A stretch of DNA of 64,000 bases from Phytohabitans houttuyneae (GCF_011764425.1 NZ_BLPF01000003.1:744001-808000), one strand, 5' to 3'. Counted from the first letter of the stretch, positions 20,697 to 29,758 are shown. The notes: generated from the sequence alone by a model not told the origin. Translations and numbers: made by a program.

Positions 20697-21689
20697 ATGA
20701 GTGCAGCTTCCCGGCGGGGAACCCCGGTCGTCCGTGAAGAAGACGCTCCGCTGCGGCCGCACGAGCAGGTTCAGGCCTTCCTGGACAGCTCCGTATCATC
20801 ACCCGACCCGTGGGCCGCCGACATCGCGGCCGTGCGGGCGGACGCACGTGCGAAGGTCCTGGCCGTGACGGGCGAGCCGGCGCCGGTGGCCTCAGTCGAG
20901 TCGGTTGACGCGGACGGCGTACCGGCTCGGCTCTACCGGCCCACGGGCGCGGAACGTGAAGTCCTGGTCTGGGCGCACGGCGGCGGCTGGATTCACGGAG
21001 ACCTCGACACCGCCGACGGCGTCTGCCGGGCACTCGCGAACCGGGCCGCGTGCGCCGTCCTGTCCATCGACTACCGGCTCGCGCCCGAGCACCCGTTTCC
21101 AGCCGGCTTTGACGACATGTGGACGGCCGTCACCTGGGCACGCGACAACTTCGGCAGCGTGGCTGTCGGTGGGGACAGTTCGGGCGGCAATCTCGCCGCG
21201 GCGGTCGCGCTCAAAGCGCGTGATGAAGGCGTTCGGTTGGCCGCCCAACTCCTCGTCTACCCGGCACTCGACAGCGTCGAGAACACCGACTACAAGGTCG
21301 CGTTCCGGCGGAGGTACGAGACCTTCGCGGGCCAGTCGGGTTTCGGCTCCAACAGCTACCAACGGCTCCAGTACATCTGGGCGACGTACGTTCCCGACCC
21401 AGCACACCGCAAGGCGTCGTACGTATCCCCGCTGCACGCTGAATCTGTGCGCGGTGTCGCGCCTGCGATGATCATCACGGCCGAGCACGATTTCCTCCGC
21501 CGCGAGGCCGAGGACTATGCCCGGCGTCTGGAGGCGGCCGGCGTGCCGGTCGAGCTGACCGAGTACGTGGGGCAGATCCATGGCTTCTTCGAGATGTTCG
21601 CCGTGATGACCGACGCGCATCACGCCGTTGGCAAGGCTGGCGACGCCGTACGCCGCGCGTTCCAGTCAACCCACACCATCGAGCCTTAA
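20697..21689 (+). CDS. Alpha/beta hydrolase, hormone-sensitive-lipase type esterase
   Basis: 330 residues from ATG 20697. HSL-family signature: HGGGW oxyanion motif (about residue 94), catalytic Ser in GDSSGG (about 161), Asp in the TAEHDFL segment and His in GQIHGFF. There is no signal peptide, so it acts in the cytoplasm, probably on acylated sugars or short-chain esters brought in by the importer that follows 9 nt downstream. It is the first gene of the operon controlled by the divergent TetR regulator. Confidence 0.92.
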   Translation: MSAASRRGTPVVREEDAPLRPHEQVQAFLDSSVSSPDPWAADIAAVRADARAKVLAVTGEPAPVASVESVDADGVPARLYRPTGAEREVLVWAHGGGWIHGDLDTADGVCRALANRAACAVLSIDYRLAPEHPFPAGFDDMWTAVTWARDNFGSVAVGGDSSGGNLAAAVALKARDEGVRLAAQLLVYPALDSVENTDYKVAFRRRYETFAGQSGFGSNSYQRLQYIWATYVPDPAHRKASYVSPLHAESVRGVAPAMIITAEHDFLRREAEDYARRLEAAGVPVELTEYVGQIHGFFEMFAVMTDAHHAVGKAGDAVRRAFQSTHTIEP

Positions 21690-21698
21690 GGACTTCTC

Positions 21699-23057
21699 GT
21701 GCGATCACCGACCCAGTACCGCGGAACCCTCCGGGCGGCCGCCGTCGCCGCGGCGGCTGCCCTGCTGCTGGCCGCCTGCGCACCCGGCGGCAACTCCGAA
21801 GCCGGCCCGGCGCCGTCCAAGCCGGTCTCCACCGGTATCGGCAGCGAACCGGTCACCCTGAAGCTGCTCGTCACCAGCGGCGTCGACGTCCCGTTCTACA
21901 CCGCTCTCGGCAAGCTTTTCCACGCCAAGTACAGCAACGTGACCGTCGAGGTGGAGAACCAGGACTACGCCACCTTGACCACGACCATCGCGCGTACCCT
22001 CGCCGGGAACAACGTGCCCGACCTCGTCCGCGTGCCGCAGCTCGGCAACCTGACCAAGGACCACCTGCTGATCAGCCTCGACCCGTATGCGGAGGCGTAC
22101 GGGTGGAACGAGTGGCCGCAGTCGCAGTTCGCCTCCACCCGTGTCGCGGCGGACGGCAGACAGCGGGGGACGGGCTCGTTGTACGCCGCGGGCGCTGGTT
22201 TTGGCCTGACCGGGGTGTATTACAACAAGGCGCTTGCGCAGCGGATTGGTATGACGCGGCCACCGGCGACTGTCGCCGAGTTCGAGCAGTTGCTCGCCAA
22301 GGCGAAGGACGCCGGGCTGCAGCCGATCATGATCAACGGCAAGGACGGCGGCAGCGTCTATCCGTTGCAGAACCTGGCGATGTCGTCCGCCGGCGACGCG
22401 CAAGCCGTCCAGGACTGGAACTACAGCAAGCCCGGCGCGAGTATCGACACGGCGGCGACGGTCAAGGCCGCCACGACACTGCAACGCTGGGGGCAGGCGG
22501 GATACCTGCCGGCCGACGTGAACGACATCGACCAGACCCGGGCGCCGGCCGAGTTCATCAAAGGCAACGGTGTGTTCTTCCCGAGCGGCAACTGGCAGGC
22601 TCCGGGACTCGACAAGGCCGGATCCGGTCAGTTCGGGTTTTTCCTGTTCCCGCCCGGCGTTGCCGGTGGGCCGTCGTACGCGATGACCGCTGCCGCCAAC
22701 CTAGGGATCCCGGCGAAGTCACCCAACGCAGACGTGGCGGCCGCGTTCCTGGACTTCGTGCAGACGGACCAGCAGGCGCGGCAGGAGACGGTGGCGCTCG
22801 GCGGGCTGGTGCCGGCGGGCCCGTCGGACGCGCCAGCGCCGACCGCGCCCGAAGGGTCGGCGGTCGCCGCCACCGTCAGCGCGTTCCAGGAGGTGCTGAA
22901 GAACAACGGGCTGGTTGGCTTCATGGCTGACGCGACGGCTTCGATCCACGTCAACAGCCTCATCCCGCAAACGCAGCTCCTGCTGGCCGGCAAGACCACG
23001 CCCGAGGCGTTCGCGGCCAAGGTGCAGTCCGACTACGAGCGCGATCTCGGGCAATGA
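21699..23057 (+). CDS. Sugar-type ABC transporter substrate-binding lipoprotein
   Basis: 452 residues from GTG 21699 with AAGGA upstream. Signal peptide with lipobox LLAAC (Cys27), so it is lipid-anchored outside the membrane. Family 1 solute-binding fold: LFHAKYSNVTVEVENQDY, GVYYNKALAQRIGM, then the FEQLLAKAKDAGLQPIM and NGVFFPSGNWQAP segments typical of oligosaccharide binders. It overlaps the first permease by 4 nt. The ligand cannot be read from sequence; the esterase partner suggests an ester-decorated saccharide. Confidence 0.92.
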   Translation: MRSPTQYRGTLRAAAVAAAAALLLAACAPGGNSEAGPAPSKPVSTGIGSEPVTLKLLVTSGVDVPFYTALGKLFHAKYSNVTVEVENQDYATLTTTIARTLAGNNVPDLVRVPQLGNLTKDHLLISLDPYAEAYGWNEWPQSQFASTRVAADGRQRGTGSLYAAGAGFGLTGVYYNKALAQRIGMTRPPATVAEFEQLLAKAKDAGLQPIMINGKDGGSVYPLQNLAMSSAGDAQAVQDWNYSKPGASIDTAATVKAATTLQRWGQAGYLPADVNDIDQTRAPAEFIKGNGVFFPSGNWQAPGLDKAGSGQFGFFLFPPGVAGGPSYAMTAAANLGIPAKSPNADVAAAFLDFVQTDQQARQETVALGGLVPAGPSDAPAPTAPEGSAVAATVSAFQEVLKNNGLVGFMADATASIHVNSLIPQTQLLLAGKTTPEAFAAKVQSDYERDLGQ

Positions 23058-24043
23058 TCGCGGCGAGCCGACCCAGGGGTGATGCGGTGCCGTCCGTCTC
23101 GACCCCGCACGCTCCGGCGATGACCGACCCGTCGAGCGTTCCCGCGGCGCGACAACCCGCCGCACGGCGCCCATCCGCGCGCCGGCGGCGGAGGTGGAGC
23201 GCGCTCCTCTGGGTTGCGCCAGCGTTCGGTATGTACGGCGTTTTCGTGCTGTTCCCGATGCTCCAGTCCGTGCAGTACTCGTTCTACGACTGGGATGGCA
23301 TCGGCCCCGCGACGCCTGCCGGACTGGACAACTGGAAAGCGATCTTCACCCAGCCGGAGCTGCTGCAATCCGTGGTGCACGCGTTCGTGCTCGTCCTGTT
23401 CTACACGGTCCTGCCGGTCGGGCTCGGTCTGGTCGCCGCGTCGCTCATCCGCGAACTGAAGCCCGGCGCGTTCAGCACCACCGCCCGGGTCGTACTGTTC
23501 GTCCCGCAGGTGCTTCCGCTGGTCGCGGCCGGTATCGCGTGGACGTGGATGTACTCCTCGGACGGCCTTGTCAATCAGGTCATGCGCGCGGTCGGCCTCG
23601 ATCAGTACACACGGGCCTGGCTCGGTGACTTCACTTTCGCTCTGCCCGCCGTCGGTGTGATCGGGGTCTGGGTCATGCTCGGCTTCTGCACGGTGCTGCT
23701 GCTCGCGGGCATCGGCAAGATCGACCCGGTGCTGTACGAGGCGGCCCGACTGGACGGGGCAGGGCCGGTCAGGGAGTTCTTCGCCGTGACGCTGCCCGGG
23801 TTGCGGCGCGAGCTCGCCGTGTGCACGACGTTCACGATCATCGCCGCGCTGGCGAGCTTCGACGTCGTCCAGATCGCGACGCAAGGCGGCCCCGGCTACC
23901 AGACGATGGTGCCCGGCGTGCAGATCTACCGGTTGACGTTCCTGCAGCAGCACGTCGGCCAGGCCTCGGCGCTCGCGGTGTTCCTGGCCGTCCTCGTGCT
24001 GGTGGTCATCTGGCCGATCCAGCGTCTCGGGAGGGAGAAATGA
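23054..24043 (+). CDS. ABC transporter permease (MalF type)
   Basis: 329 residues; ATGA overlap with the binding protein. Cytoplasmic basic N-terminus (to about 45) then six predicted membrane helices. The coupling loop EAA motif reads YEAARLDGAGPVREFF, as expected for carbohydrate importers of the CUT1 class. Partner of the following permease; no ATPase gene is present in the window, so a shared MsiK-type ATPase encoded elsewhere is likely (established for actinobacterial CUT1 systems). Confidence 0.93.
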   Translation: MIAASRPRGDAVPSVSTPHAPAMTDPSSVPAARQPAARRPSARRRRRWSALLWVAPAFGMYGVFVLFPMLQSVQYSFYDWDGIGPATPAGLDNWKAIFTQPELLQSVVHAFVLVLFYTVLPVGLGLVAASLIRELKPGAFSTTARVVLFVPQVLPLVAAGIAWTWMYSSDGLVNQVMRAVGLDQYTRAWLGDFTFALPAVGVIGVWVMLGFCTVLLLAGIGKIDPVLYEAARLDGAGPVREFFAVTLPGLRRELAVCTTFTIIAALASFDVVQIATQGGPGYQTMVPGVQIYRLTFLQQHVGQASALAVFLAVLVLVVIWPIQRLGREK

Positions 24044-24864
24044 CCACATCGGGCCTCGCCCATCGCGTAACGCGCACCGGTATCCTGCTCGCGCTGATGC
24101 TGTTCGCCGTGGTGCCGCTGCTGAGCATGTTCACCACGGCACTGGCGGCGCCGGGCAGCACGCCGCAAGGCCTCAGCTGGCCCAGCGACCCGCACTGGCA
24201 CAACTTCGTCGACGCCTGGAGCGCGGCGAACTTCGTCGCGCTGTTTCGCTCCAGCACCCTTATCGTGCTCGGCGTCGTACCGGCCACGGTCGCGATGGCC
24301 ACCGCCGCGGGCTACGCCCTCGCTCAACTGAACGTGCCCTTCGGTAAGGCGATCTACGGTTTTCTCCTCATCGGACTCACCCTGCCGTTCGAGGCGCTGA
24401 TCACCCCGTTGTACTACGACCTGCGCAGCATGGGACTGCTCGGGACGCGGCTGGCGATCGTCCTGCCACTCATCGGACTGCTCATGCCGTTCGGCGTCTT
24501 CTGGATGCGCGCACACTTCCTCGGCGCCGAGCCCGCGATCACCGAAGCCGCGAAAGTCGACGGCGCCAACACCTGGCAGACGTTCCGCCGCATCCACCTG
24601 CCGCTCGCCACCTCGGCGTGGTCCGCACTATCCGTGCTCTTCTTCCTCGCCAGCTGGAACCAGTACCTGCTGCCCCTCGTCCTCGTCGACGACCCGACGA
24701 AGCGGACCGTGGCCGGCGGGTTAGGCGCCTTCCAGGGCCAGTACGGCACCGACATCGTGCTGCTCTGCGCCGGATCCCTGCTGATCATCCTGCCCTCGCT
24801 GGTGATCTTCCTGATCTTCCAGCGCAACTTCGTCAAGGCGCTGATGCAGGGAGCCGTCAAGTGA
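24040..24864 (+). CDS. ABC transporter permease (MalG type)
   Basis: 274 residues from ATG 24040, overlapping the previous stop by 4 nt and preceded by GGGAGGG. Six membrane helices; EAA motif ITEAAKVDGANTWQTF in the loop before helix 5. Last gene of the esterase-importer operon. The C-terminal RNFVKALMQGAVK is typical of MalG proteins. Confidence 0.93.
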   Translation: MTTSGLAHRVTRTGILLALMLFAVVPLLSMFTTALAAPGSTPQGLSWPSDPHWHNFVDAWSAANFVALFRSSTLIVLGVVPATVAMATAAGYALAQLNVPFGKAIYGFLLIGLTLPFEALITPLYYDLRSMGLLGTRLAIVLPLIGLLMPFGVFWMRAHFLGAEPAITEAAKVDGANTWQTFRRIHLPLATSAWSALSVLFFLASWNQYLLPLVLVDDPTKRTVAGGLGAFQGQYGTDIVLLCAGSLLIILPSLVIFLIFQRNFVKALMQGAVK

Positions 24865-25320
24865 CCGCTTGAGTCTCGCACCTGGACGTTGCATCGCATC
24901 TGGTCGACCGGTCGTCCCCGGGGCGCTTCGGCGTGTGTGCCGGTGGAATGGTCGGACGCGTACGGGTGCGTGTGGCGTGGAGTGGAGTGGACGGAATGGT
25001 CGAGACGAGGGTCGTGGTCGAGCGGGGCGACGAGCTCGGCGAGAGGTACCGGCGCCCATCACCTCGATCACTGGCACACAATGCCGATCGGTGGTCCCTG
25101 GCTGCCCGACTCGATGTGCGATCATCTGCTCGTCAGCTTGCGTACCGGCGAGAGCACGGCACCGAAGCCCTGGAGCAACGCTTCGATGAGGTCGGGATCG
25201 ACCCAACAGACGCGTCGCGCGGGTCGGTGGTGTAACCGCAACCGCGCCAACTCGGCACGCTCGTCCTCACCGAGCCCACCACCAGCGGCCGCCTCGCCTC
25301 GGCTCGCCAGTCCTGGTCAA
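24865..25320. other. Intergenic stretch without recognised gene
   Basis: About 456 nt after the importer operon. It contains in-frame stretches on the plus strand but none with recognisable sequence or start signals. The 3' end borders the group II intron remnant at 25321-25393, whose 3' exon would lie here. Confidence 0.5.
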
Positions 25321-25393
25321 GTCGGGTGGCCCGGGGAATCACAGCCCCGGGCTCCCACAGAACGGTGCGTGAACCGTACCAGTTCAGCACCTC
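25321..25393 (-). mobile_element. Degenerate group II intron 3' end (domain V and VI like)
   Basis: Read on the minus strand, 25393-25360 is a 34-nt element ending GGTTCACGCACCGTTC, matching the right arm (with a two-base CG bulge) of intron domain V. It is followed by TGTGGGAG and a hairpin CCCGGGG-CTGTGATT-CCCCGGG (25351-25330) in the place of domain VI, and then CCACCCGAC, the usual 3' terminus. The left arm of domain V is altered, lacking the expected AGC triad, and no reverse transcriptase gene lies nearby. It is therefore a non-functional remnant. Confidence 0.5.
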
Positions 25394-25418
25394 GCGCTGC
25401 TTGTGGTGCAACGGGCTG

Positions 25419-26126
25419 TTATGCGACGAGGGCCGCGTTCTGGCGCTCGAGCGCCTTGGCCGCGCCGGCACGCCAGCTGTCGGCCACGGCCTGTGACATG
25501 GGATCGGGAAAGATGTCCTCTTCCCCGTTCTCGACCGCGTCAAGGATGGCTCGCGCGACCGATTCCGGGGAGGCCTTGGGGAGGTCGAGGCCCCGGGTCA
25601 TGTCGGTGTCGGTGGGGCCGGTCAGGACGGCATGGACCCGCACGTCTTGTCGGGCCAGCAGGGCTCGCAGCGACTGGGTCAGCGAAAACGCGGCCGCCTT
25701 CGAGATCGAGTACGCCGGAGTGAGCGGCACAGGGGCCAGGGCCGCCAGCGACACGTTGTTGACGACGGCTCCCCGAGACCGCGTCAGCAGCGGCAGGAAG
25801 GCCTGGGTCACGGCGTTGGTGCCGAAGAGGTTGACGGCAAGGTGCTGCTCGAATGCTCCACGATCGCTGAGGTCGTCGTAGAGGAACACGCCGGCGTTGT
25901 TGATCAGGATGTCGAGGGACTCGACCTGGCCGGCGGCTGCCTGGATCTGCGCCGGGCTGGTCACGTCCAGGGTCAGCGGCGTGACCCGTCCATCCGGGTG
26001 GGTCAGCGGCTGGCGGGTGCCGGCATACACCTGCTTCGCGCCTCTGCGTAGGGCTTCCTCGACCAACGCCTGCCCGATGCCGCGATTGGCGCCGGTCACC
26101 AGGACTGTCTTGTCGGCGATTGTCAT
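25419..26126 (-). CDS. SDR family oxidoreductase
   Basis: 235 residues from ATG 26126, preceded by GGAGGTACAGAC. It has the cofactor motif VTGANRGIGQALVEE, NNAG (ILINNAGVF), catalytic Ser (NNVSLAALAP) and YSISK (Tyr/Lys). It belongs to the same broad family as the SDR at 8043-8714 but is not a recent duplicate. A 10-bp motif GGTCTGTATC upstream is shared with the ECF sigma gene at 27861, so the sigma factor may drive this gene. Confidence 0.92.
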   Translation of the reverse strand: MTIADKTVLVTGANRGIGQALVEEALRRGAKQVYAGTRQPLTHPDGRVTPLTLDVTSPAQIQAAAGQVESLDILINNAGVFLYDDLSDRGAFEQHLAVNLFGTNAVTQAFLPLLTRSRGAVVNNVSLAALAPVPLTPAYSISKAAAFSLTQSLRALLARQDVRVHAVLTGPTDTDMTRGLDLPKASPESVARAILDAVENGEEDIFPDPMSQAVADSWRAGAAKALERQNAALVA

Positions 26127-26189
26127 GTCTGTACCTCCGGTTCTGCCGCATCCCTGCGGGGCTCCGCGCCGCTCGTTTGACGGCCTACT

Positions 26190-26199
26190 GATACAGACC
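26190..26199 (-). promoter_or_regulatory. Motif GGTCTGTATC upstream of the SDR gene
   Basis: Minus-strand GGTCTGTATC lies 64-73 nt upstream of the SDR start and recurs identically at 27917-27926 upstream of the ECF sigma gene. Flanks are partly shared (a CCT three bases before and GCGG two bases after on the plus strand). A possible ECF -35 element; the -10 partner is not clear. Confidence 0.45.
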
Positions 26200-26251
26200 A
26201 GCGGGATACCGGGGAATCGCCGCGAGCCGGCCTGAAACTGGGTGCCCGGGC

Positions 26252-26854
26252 TCAGGCGCTGGCGGGCCCGGGCGCGGCGTAGCGCGGCTGGCGGCCGAGG
26301 AAGGCGACGAGCTGGTCGCCGGGGCGGGCTGGGCCCGGCAGCCGGACCGGGTCGGCGAACAGACCAGGCCGGGTGGCTGGCGTGATGAGTAGCGGGGCGA
26401 TCGGCAGCAAGACCGCTGCGAGGCCCGAAGGGACCGGCCGGGCGGCGCCGCATGCAACCGACATGTCCCAGCCGTGGACGGTGATCTCGATGGCGCCGGT
26501 CACCGCGACCATGCTCGCGGTCAGGTCATGGTCGCCGATGGCGACCCACCGCTCTGGTGTCCGGGCCGCGGCGCAGGCGCCCAGCAGCCCGGCTACCTGG
26601 CCGCGCAGCCGCGCAACCGGGTCAGGCCAAACCGCGGGGTGACCTGCCGCTGGGCCGGCGCCGACGCATGCGGTGGCTATCGCCTCCCGCATCACCGCGA
26701 TGGAGTCGCTGACATGGTCCAGCAGCGTTTCCAGGTCCCAGCCCGGGCACGGAGTGGGTCGCGACAGGAGCTGGGGAGTGACCAGCGCGGCACCGCCCAG
26801 CGCGTAGTCGACTGCGGATTCGAGCAGCTCCAGCCCTCTGCTCAGAGGAGCCAC
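26252..26854 (-). CDS. TIGR03086-type / DinB-like metal-binding protein
   Basis: 200 residues. Four-helix bundle protein of the mycothiol-dependent maleylpyruvate isomerase (DinB-like) class: CPGWDLETLLDHVSDSI near the N-terminus (the H of LDHV is a metal ligand) and ITVHGWDMSVA in the second half, the conserved HGWD motif. It may use mycothiol as a cofactor. It overlaps the end of the ECF sigma gene by 13 nt, so it is likely co-transcribed with it. Confidence 0.8.
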   Translation of the reverse strand: MAPLSRGLELLESAVDYALGGAALVTPQLLSRPTPCPGWDLETLLDHVSDSIAVMREAIATACVGAGPAAGHPAVWPDPVARLRGQVAGLLGACAAARTPERWVAIGDHDLTASMVAVTGAIEITVHGWDMSVACGAARPVPSGLAAVLLPIAPLLITPATRPGLFADPVRLPGPARPGDQLVAFLGRQPRYAAPGPASA

Positions 26855-27861
26855 GGAGACACCGCCGGGTCCTGCGCCGGCACCGGCCAGGCTGCCGCGG
26901 AACTATACTCGCGGGGCAGGCCGAACGACCCGAACAGGTCCGGGCTGAGGAAGGCGACGATCCGCGCGATCCCCGTCGTGGTGAGGGTGAGCACCAGCAC
27001 GGCGTGCGCGTGATATGCCCCGCCTGGTTCGCGCTGGTAGACCGCGAACGCCGGCTGCCCGTTCGCCATGACCGGAACCAGCTGGAGCCGTCCGGGCTCG
27101 GTCAGAAAGTGCAACGCGGCGCAGCGCGCCACGGCCTGACGGCCGGCAAACCAGCTCAGCACCGGGGGCATTTCCAGGACAGCATCCTCCCGCAACAGCT
27201 CTGCCAGCGCGCTTACGTCGGCGTTCTCGACGGCCGCGGCGAACCGGTCCAGTAGCGCCCGCCGGTCCGGCTCGGCGGGCTCGGCAAGATCATCCTCGGC
27301 GGGCAGCGCGCGGGCGAACTGGGCGCGGGCCCGCCGCAGGCCGCTGTTGACCGCGGTAGTCGTCGTGCCCAGCAGATCCGCCACCTGTGCAGCCGGCCAC
27401 TCCAACACGTCCCGCAAGATCAGCAGCGCCCGCTGCTGGGCGGAGAGGTACTGCAGCGCCGCTACGAAGGCCAGCCGGATACCCGCCCGCGACACGGCCA
27501 CCGCGGCCGGATCCTGCTCCCAGGCCGACAGCGCGCCGGGAAACGGCTGCAGCCACGGCACCTCCGGCCCGGCCACGAGTGGCGCCTCCGGGTCCTCCTC
27601 CGGGCCAGCCAGCCCAGACGGCAGCGGCCGGCGCCCGCGGCGCTCAATCGCGGTCAGGCACACGTTGGTTGCGATCCGGTACAGCCAGGTCCGCACCGAC
27701 GAACGGCCCTCAAACCCTTTATAGGACCGCCACGCCCGCAGGTACGTCTCCTGAACCATGTCCTCGGCCTCCTCGGCCGAGCCCAGCATCCGGTAGCAGT
27801 GAGCCAGCAACTCACCCCGGAACCGGCCGGTGAGACTGGTGAAATCCTCGCTGACCGTCAT
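26842..27861 (-). CDS. ECF-type sigma factor with C-terminal SnoaL-like domain
   Basis: 339 residues from ATG 27861, with GGGGGAAG upstream. Region 2 (FRGELLAHCYRMLGSAEEAE then DMVQETYLRAWRSYKGFEG), region 4 (AQQRALLILRDVLEWPAAQVADLLG) and a C-terminal NTF2/SnoaL-like domain (about 210-330; AAAVENADVSALAELLRED, VLSWFAGRQAVARC). This is the SigG/SigJ (ECF41/ECF56-like) architecture in which the extra domain replaces an anti-sigma factor and modulates activity. Flanked by an SDR gene and a metal-binding gene, the usual neighbourhood of such sigma factors. Confidence 0.9.
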   Translation of the reverse strand: MTVSEDFTSLTGRFRGELLAHCYRMLGSAEEAEDMVQETYLRAWRSYKGFEGRSSVRTWLYRIATNVCLTAIERRGRRPLPSGLAGPEEDPEAPLVAGPEVPWLQPFPGALSAWEQDPAAVAVSRAGIRLAFVAALQYLSAQQRALLILRDVLEWPAAQVADLLGTTTTAVNSGLRRARAQFARALPAEDDLAEPAEPDRRALLDRFAAAVENADVSALAELLREDAVLEMPPVLSWFAGRQAVARCAALHFLTEPGRLQLVPVMANGQPAFAVYQREPGGAYHAHAVLVLTLTTTGIARIVAFLSPDLFGSFGLPREYSSAAAWPVPAQDPAVSPWLL

Positions 27862-27916
27862 CGACTTCCCCCGAACTCTCCCAGGCGAACGCCAGCGACC
27901 CCGCTGGCCCCCTGTA

Positions 27917-27926
27917 GATACAGACC
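27917..27926 (-). promoter_or_regulatory. Motif GGTCTGTATC upstream of the ECF sigma gene
   Basis: Same decamer as at 26190-26199, 56-65 nt upstream of the sigma start. Suggests the sigma factor autoregulates together with the SDR gene. Confidence 0.45.
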
Positions 27927-28037
27927 CGGCGGCCAGCGCAGAATCGTCGCGCACCTCGCTCGCACGCCTGGCAGGCACCTCCGAGTGCCGGACCCCGGCG
28001 CTCGCCACTTGGGCGGTGGCAGTGCGCTCTCTTGCCT

Positions 28038-28499
28038 TTAATTCTGAATTCGGCTGTATACAATCCGCTCGTCGGCTGCGCCGCTGTCAACATCGTCGGG
28101 ATAGTGCCAGGTGCCGATATACTCCGTATCTTCGTCATTGAAGGTAGCCTCAAAGAACGTATCTGACTCTTTGCCGCCCAGGCTGACGCGCAGTTTCTGG
28201 CCATCGAGGACCCACGTGTAGGTGGACTCATCGCCCATGGTGTCCATGTAACGAGCCTGGAGCGTGTCACTGTCTTGATCGTAGGCGACATGCTGGATTA
28301 CCTTCATCTCGGTGCCGCTGACGACGAAATCGACGTTCATTACGAGAAGAAGACCTCCACGCAGAGACTTGTACTCAGCCTTGCCGTCGATTCCAGACCC
28401 AGTGACTCGCCATCGTCCGCTCAAACGCTCGGTCAACTCGACGAGCTTGTAATGAGGTTTCGTTGGCGAATGTCCACCCGCGTTGTCGCTGACCGCCAT
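28038..28499 (-). CDS. Hypothetical protein, DUF1579-like
   Basis: 153 residues from ATG 28499. A lipocalin-like beta-rich protein with internal strands (GRWRVTGSGIDGKAEYKSL, LLLVMNVDFVVSGTEM, DGQKLRVSLGGKESDTFFEA). Low Cys content, no signal peptide. Similar proteins are annotated DUF1579 (lipocalin/calycin-like). Same strand as the dihydrofolate-reductase-fold gene, which ends 14 nt upstream. Confidence 0.65.
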   Translation of the reverse strand: MAVSDNAGGHSPTKPHYKLVELTERLSGRWRVTGSGIDGKAEYKSLRGGLLLVMNVDFVVSGTEMKVIQHVAYDQDSDTLQARYMDTMGDESTYTWVLDGQKLRVSLGGKESDTFFEATFNDEDTEYIGTWHYPDDVDSGAADERIVYSRIQN

Positions 28500-28513
28500 A
28501 GCCGATCCCCTCG

Positions 28514-29107
28514 CTACGCTGCGCGTCGTTGCGGCCCGACGCCGTCCGGTATGCCCGTGTGCAGGTGCGGAACGTACACGAGCTTCTGCGTGCGGCCGTC
28601 GAGCACGGTCGACTCGATGAGCTCGAGGTCGAACTCCGGGCCGTCGTGGAACAGGGACGCGTAGCCGGCCTTTCCGGTGATCGCCGGGAAGACCATCACC
28701 TCGAGAAAATCGACGAGTCCCGCCGCAAGCAGGGCGCGATTGAGCGAGATGCTGCCGTGGGATCGCATCGGCACATCGGTCTCGCGCTTGAGCCGCGCCA
28801 TCTCGGTCACGGCATCTTCCGAGATGACGGTTGAGTTCGACCATCCGAGCGGCTCGCTCAGCGTGCTGGAGAACACGATCTTCGGCAAGGCCGTGAGGCT
28901 GTCGTAGTAAGGCTCGTCGTACTCAACGACGAACTTGCGGAACTCGCGGAATGTCGTTGCTCCGTAGACCAGCACCTGGTCCTGCGCGTACTTCCGCACC
29001 AGGTAGTCCCGAAGCTCAGGGCCCTCCTTGCCCCAGTACCCGGGCCAGCCGCGCGCCGAGCCATTGCCGTCGAGGCTGCTGAAGAAGTCGACCGTCAGGG
29101 TGGCCAT
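28514..29107 (-). CDS. Dihydrofolate reductase family protein (RibD C-terminal fold)
   Basis: 197 residues from ATG 29107 with GGAGGAT upstream. Matches the RibD_C/dihydrofolate-reductase-like family: TVDFFSSLDGNGSARGWP at the N-terminus, VYGATTFREF, PKIVFSSTL, and MRSHGSISLNRALLAAGLVD with the conserved Gly-Ser before helix. NADPH-dependent reductase of unknown substrate, not the folate enzyme. Adjacent to the hypothetical gene at 28038-28499. Confidence 0.88.
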   Translation of the reverse strand: MATLTVDFFSSLDGNGSARGWPGYWGKEGPELRDYLVRKYAQDQVLVYGATTFREFRKFVVEYDEPYYDSLTALPKIVFSSTLSEPLGWSNSTVISEDAVTEMARLKRETDVPMRSHGSISLNRALLAAGLVDFLEVMVFPAITGKAGYASLFHDGPEFDLELIESTVLDGRTQKLVYVPHLHTGIPDGVGPQRRAA

Positions 29108-29365
29108 CAGATCCTCCCCCGCTCGCCGGTCCTGGTTGTCGTCATCTCGGTACTCCTCATCCGGGGTGGTCCAGTCGACCACGCTCAATGGAGCCACGAA
29201 GGCCGCGACCCGCATCCGACAGATCACGCAGAGCCGTTACCGTTTCGTTACATAGTGCCAGGCTCAGCGCGCTGTCGGGTTGCCGGCGCCGACACGAGAA
29301 CCTTGCTGGTGGATCACATGTCGAGGGCCCGACTGACCGCGTCCTAACCGCGTACCGTCTTGATC

Positions 29366-29581
29366 ATGCTCGAGGTGGACGAGTGGTGGGCCGGCCTGAC
29401 CGAAGCCGAACGCGAGCTCGCCCTGCGACACCGTGACGACGACCCGCTCCACGCGGAAGTGGTCCGCCAGCTGTACACACCCGGGGCCATGTGGGGCGAG
29501 CCGGCCAGGAACGGCCGCGGTGTGGATCGGTGGCACTGGGCGCCGGAGGTTCGGGACTTCCTCGCCGGCGGGTGCGAGTAG
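29366..29581 (+). CDS. Small hypothetical protein
   Basis: 71 residues from ATG 29366 (an in-frame TTG lies two codons upstream). Rich in charged residues and aromatic side chains (EVDEWWAGLTEAERELALRH; DRWHWAPEVRDFLAGG). Coding bias fits the rest of the chromosome. Divergent to the reductase gene. No family recognised. Confidence 0.5.
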   Translation: MLEVDEWWAGLTEAERELALRHRDDDPLHAEVVRQLYTPGAMWGEPARNGRGVDRWHWAPEVRDFLAGGCE

Positions 29582-29758
29582 ATGCCCTCGCCGTTGACCG
29601 TCCCGGCGGGGAGAAGCGGTAGCGCCGCTCCTGCACCTGTCGTCCTTCGTGCTCCAGGCCGTTGATGCGCCGGCGGCTGGTCCTCTCGTGGAGCTGCGAC
29701 GCCCGGCCGTGATGTCAGCGCGTTCCGCTCAGAGCACATCTGGGCGAGAATCGTCGGC

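Noticed and set aside
24933-25235. Small gene after the ABC permeases
   Set aside because: Arg-rich composition, unclear start, and no resemblance to any family; the region borders an intron remnant.
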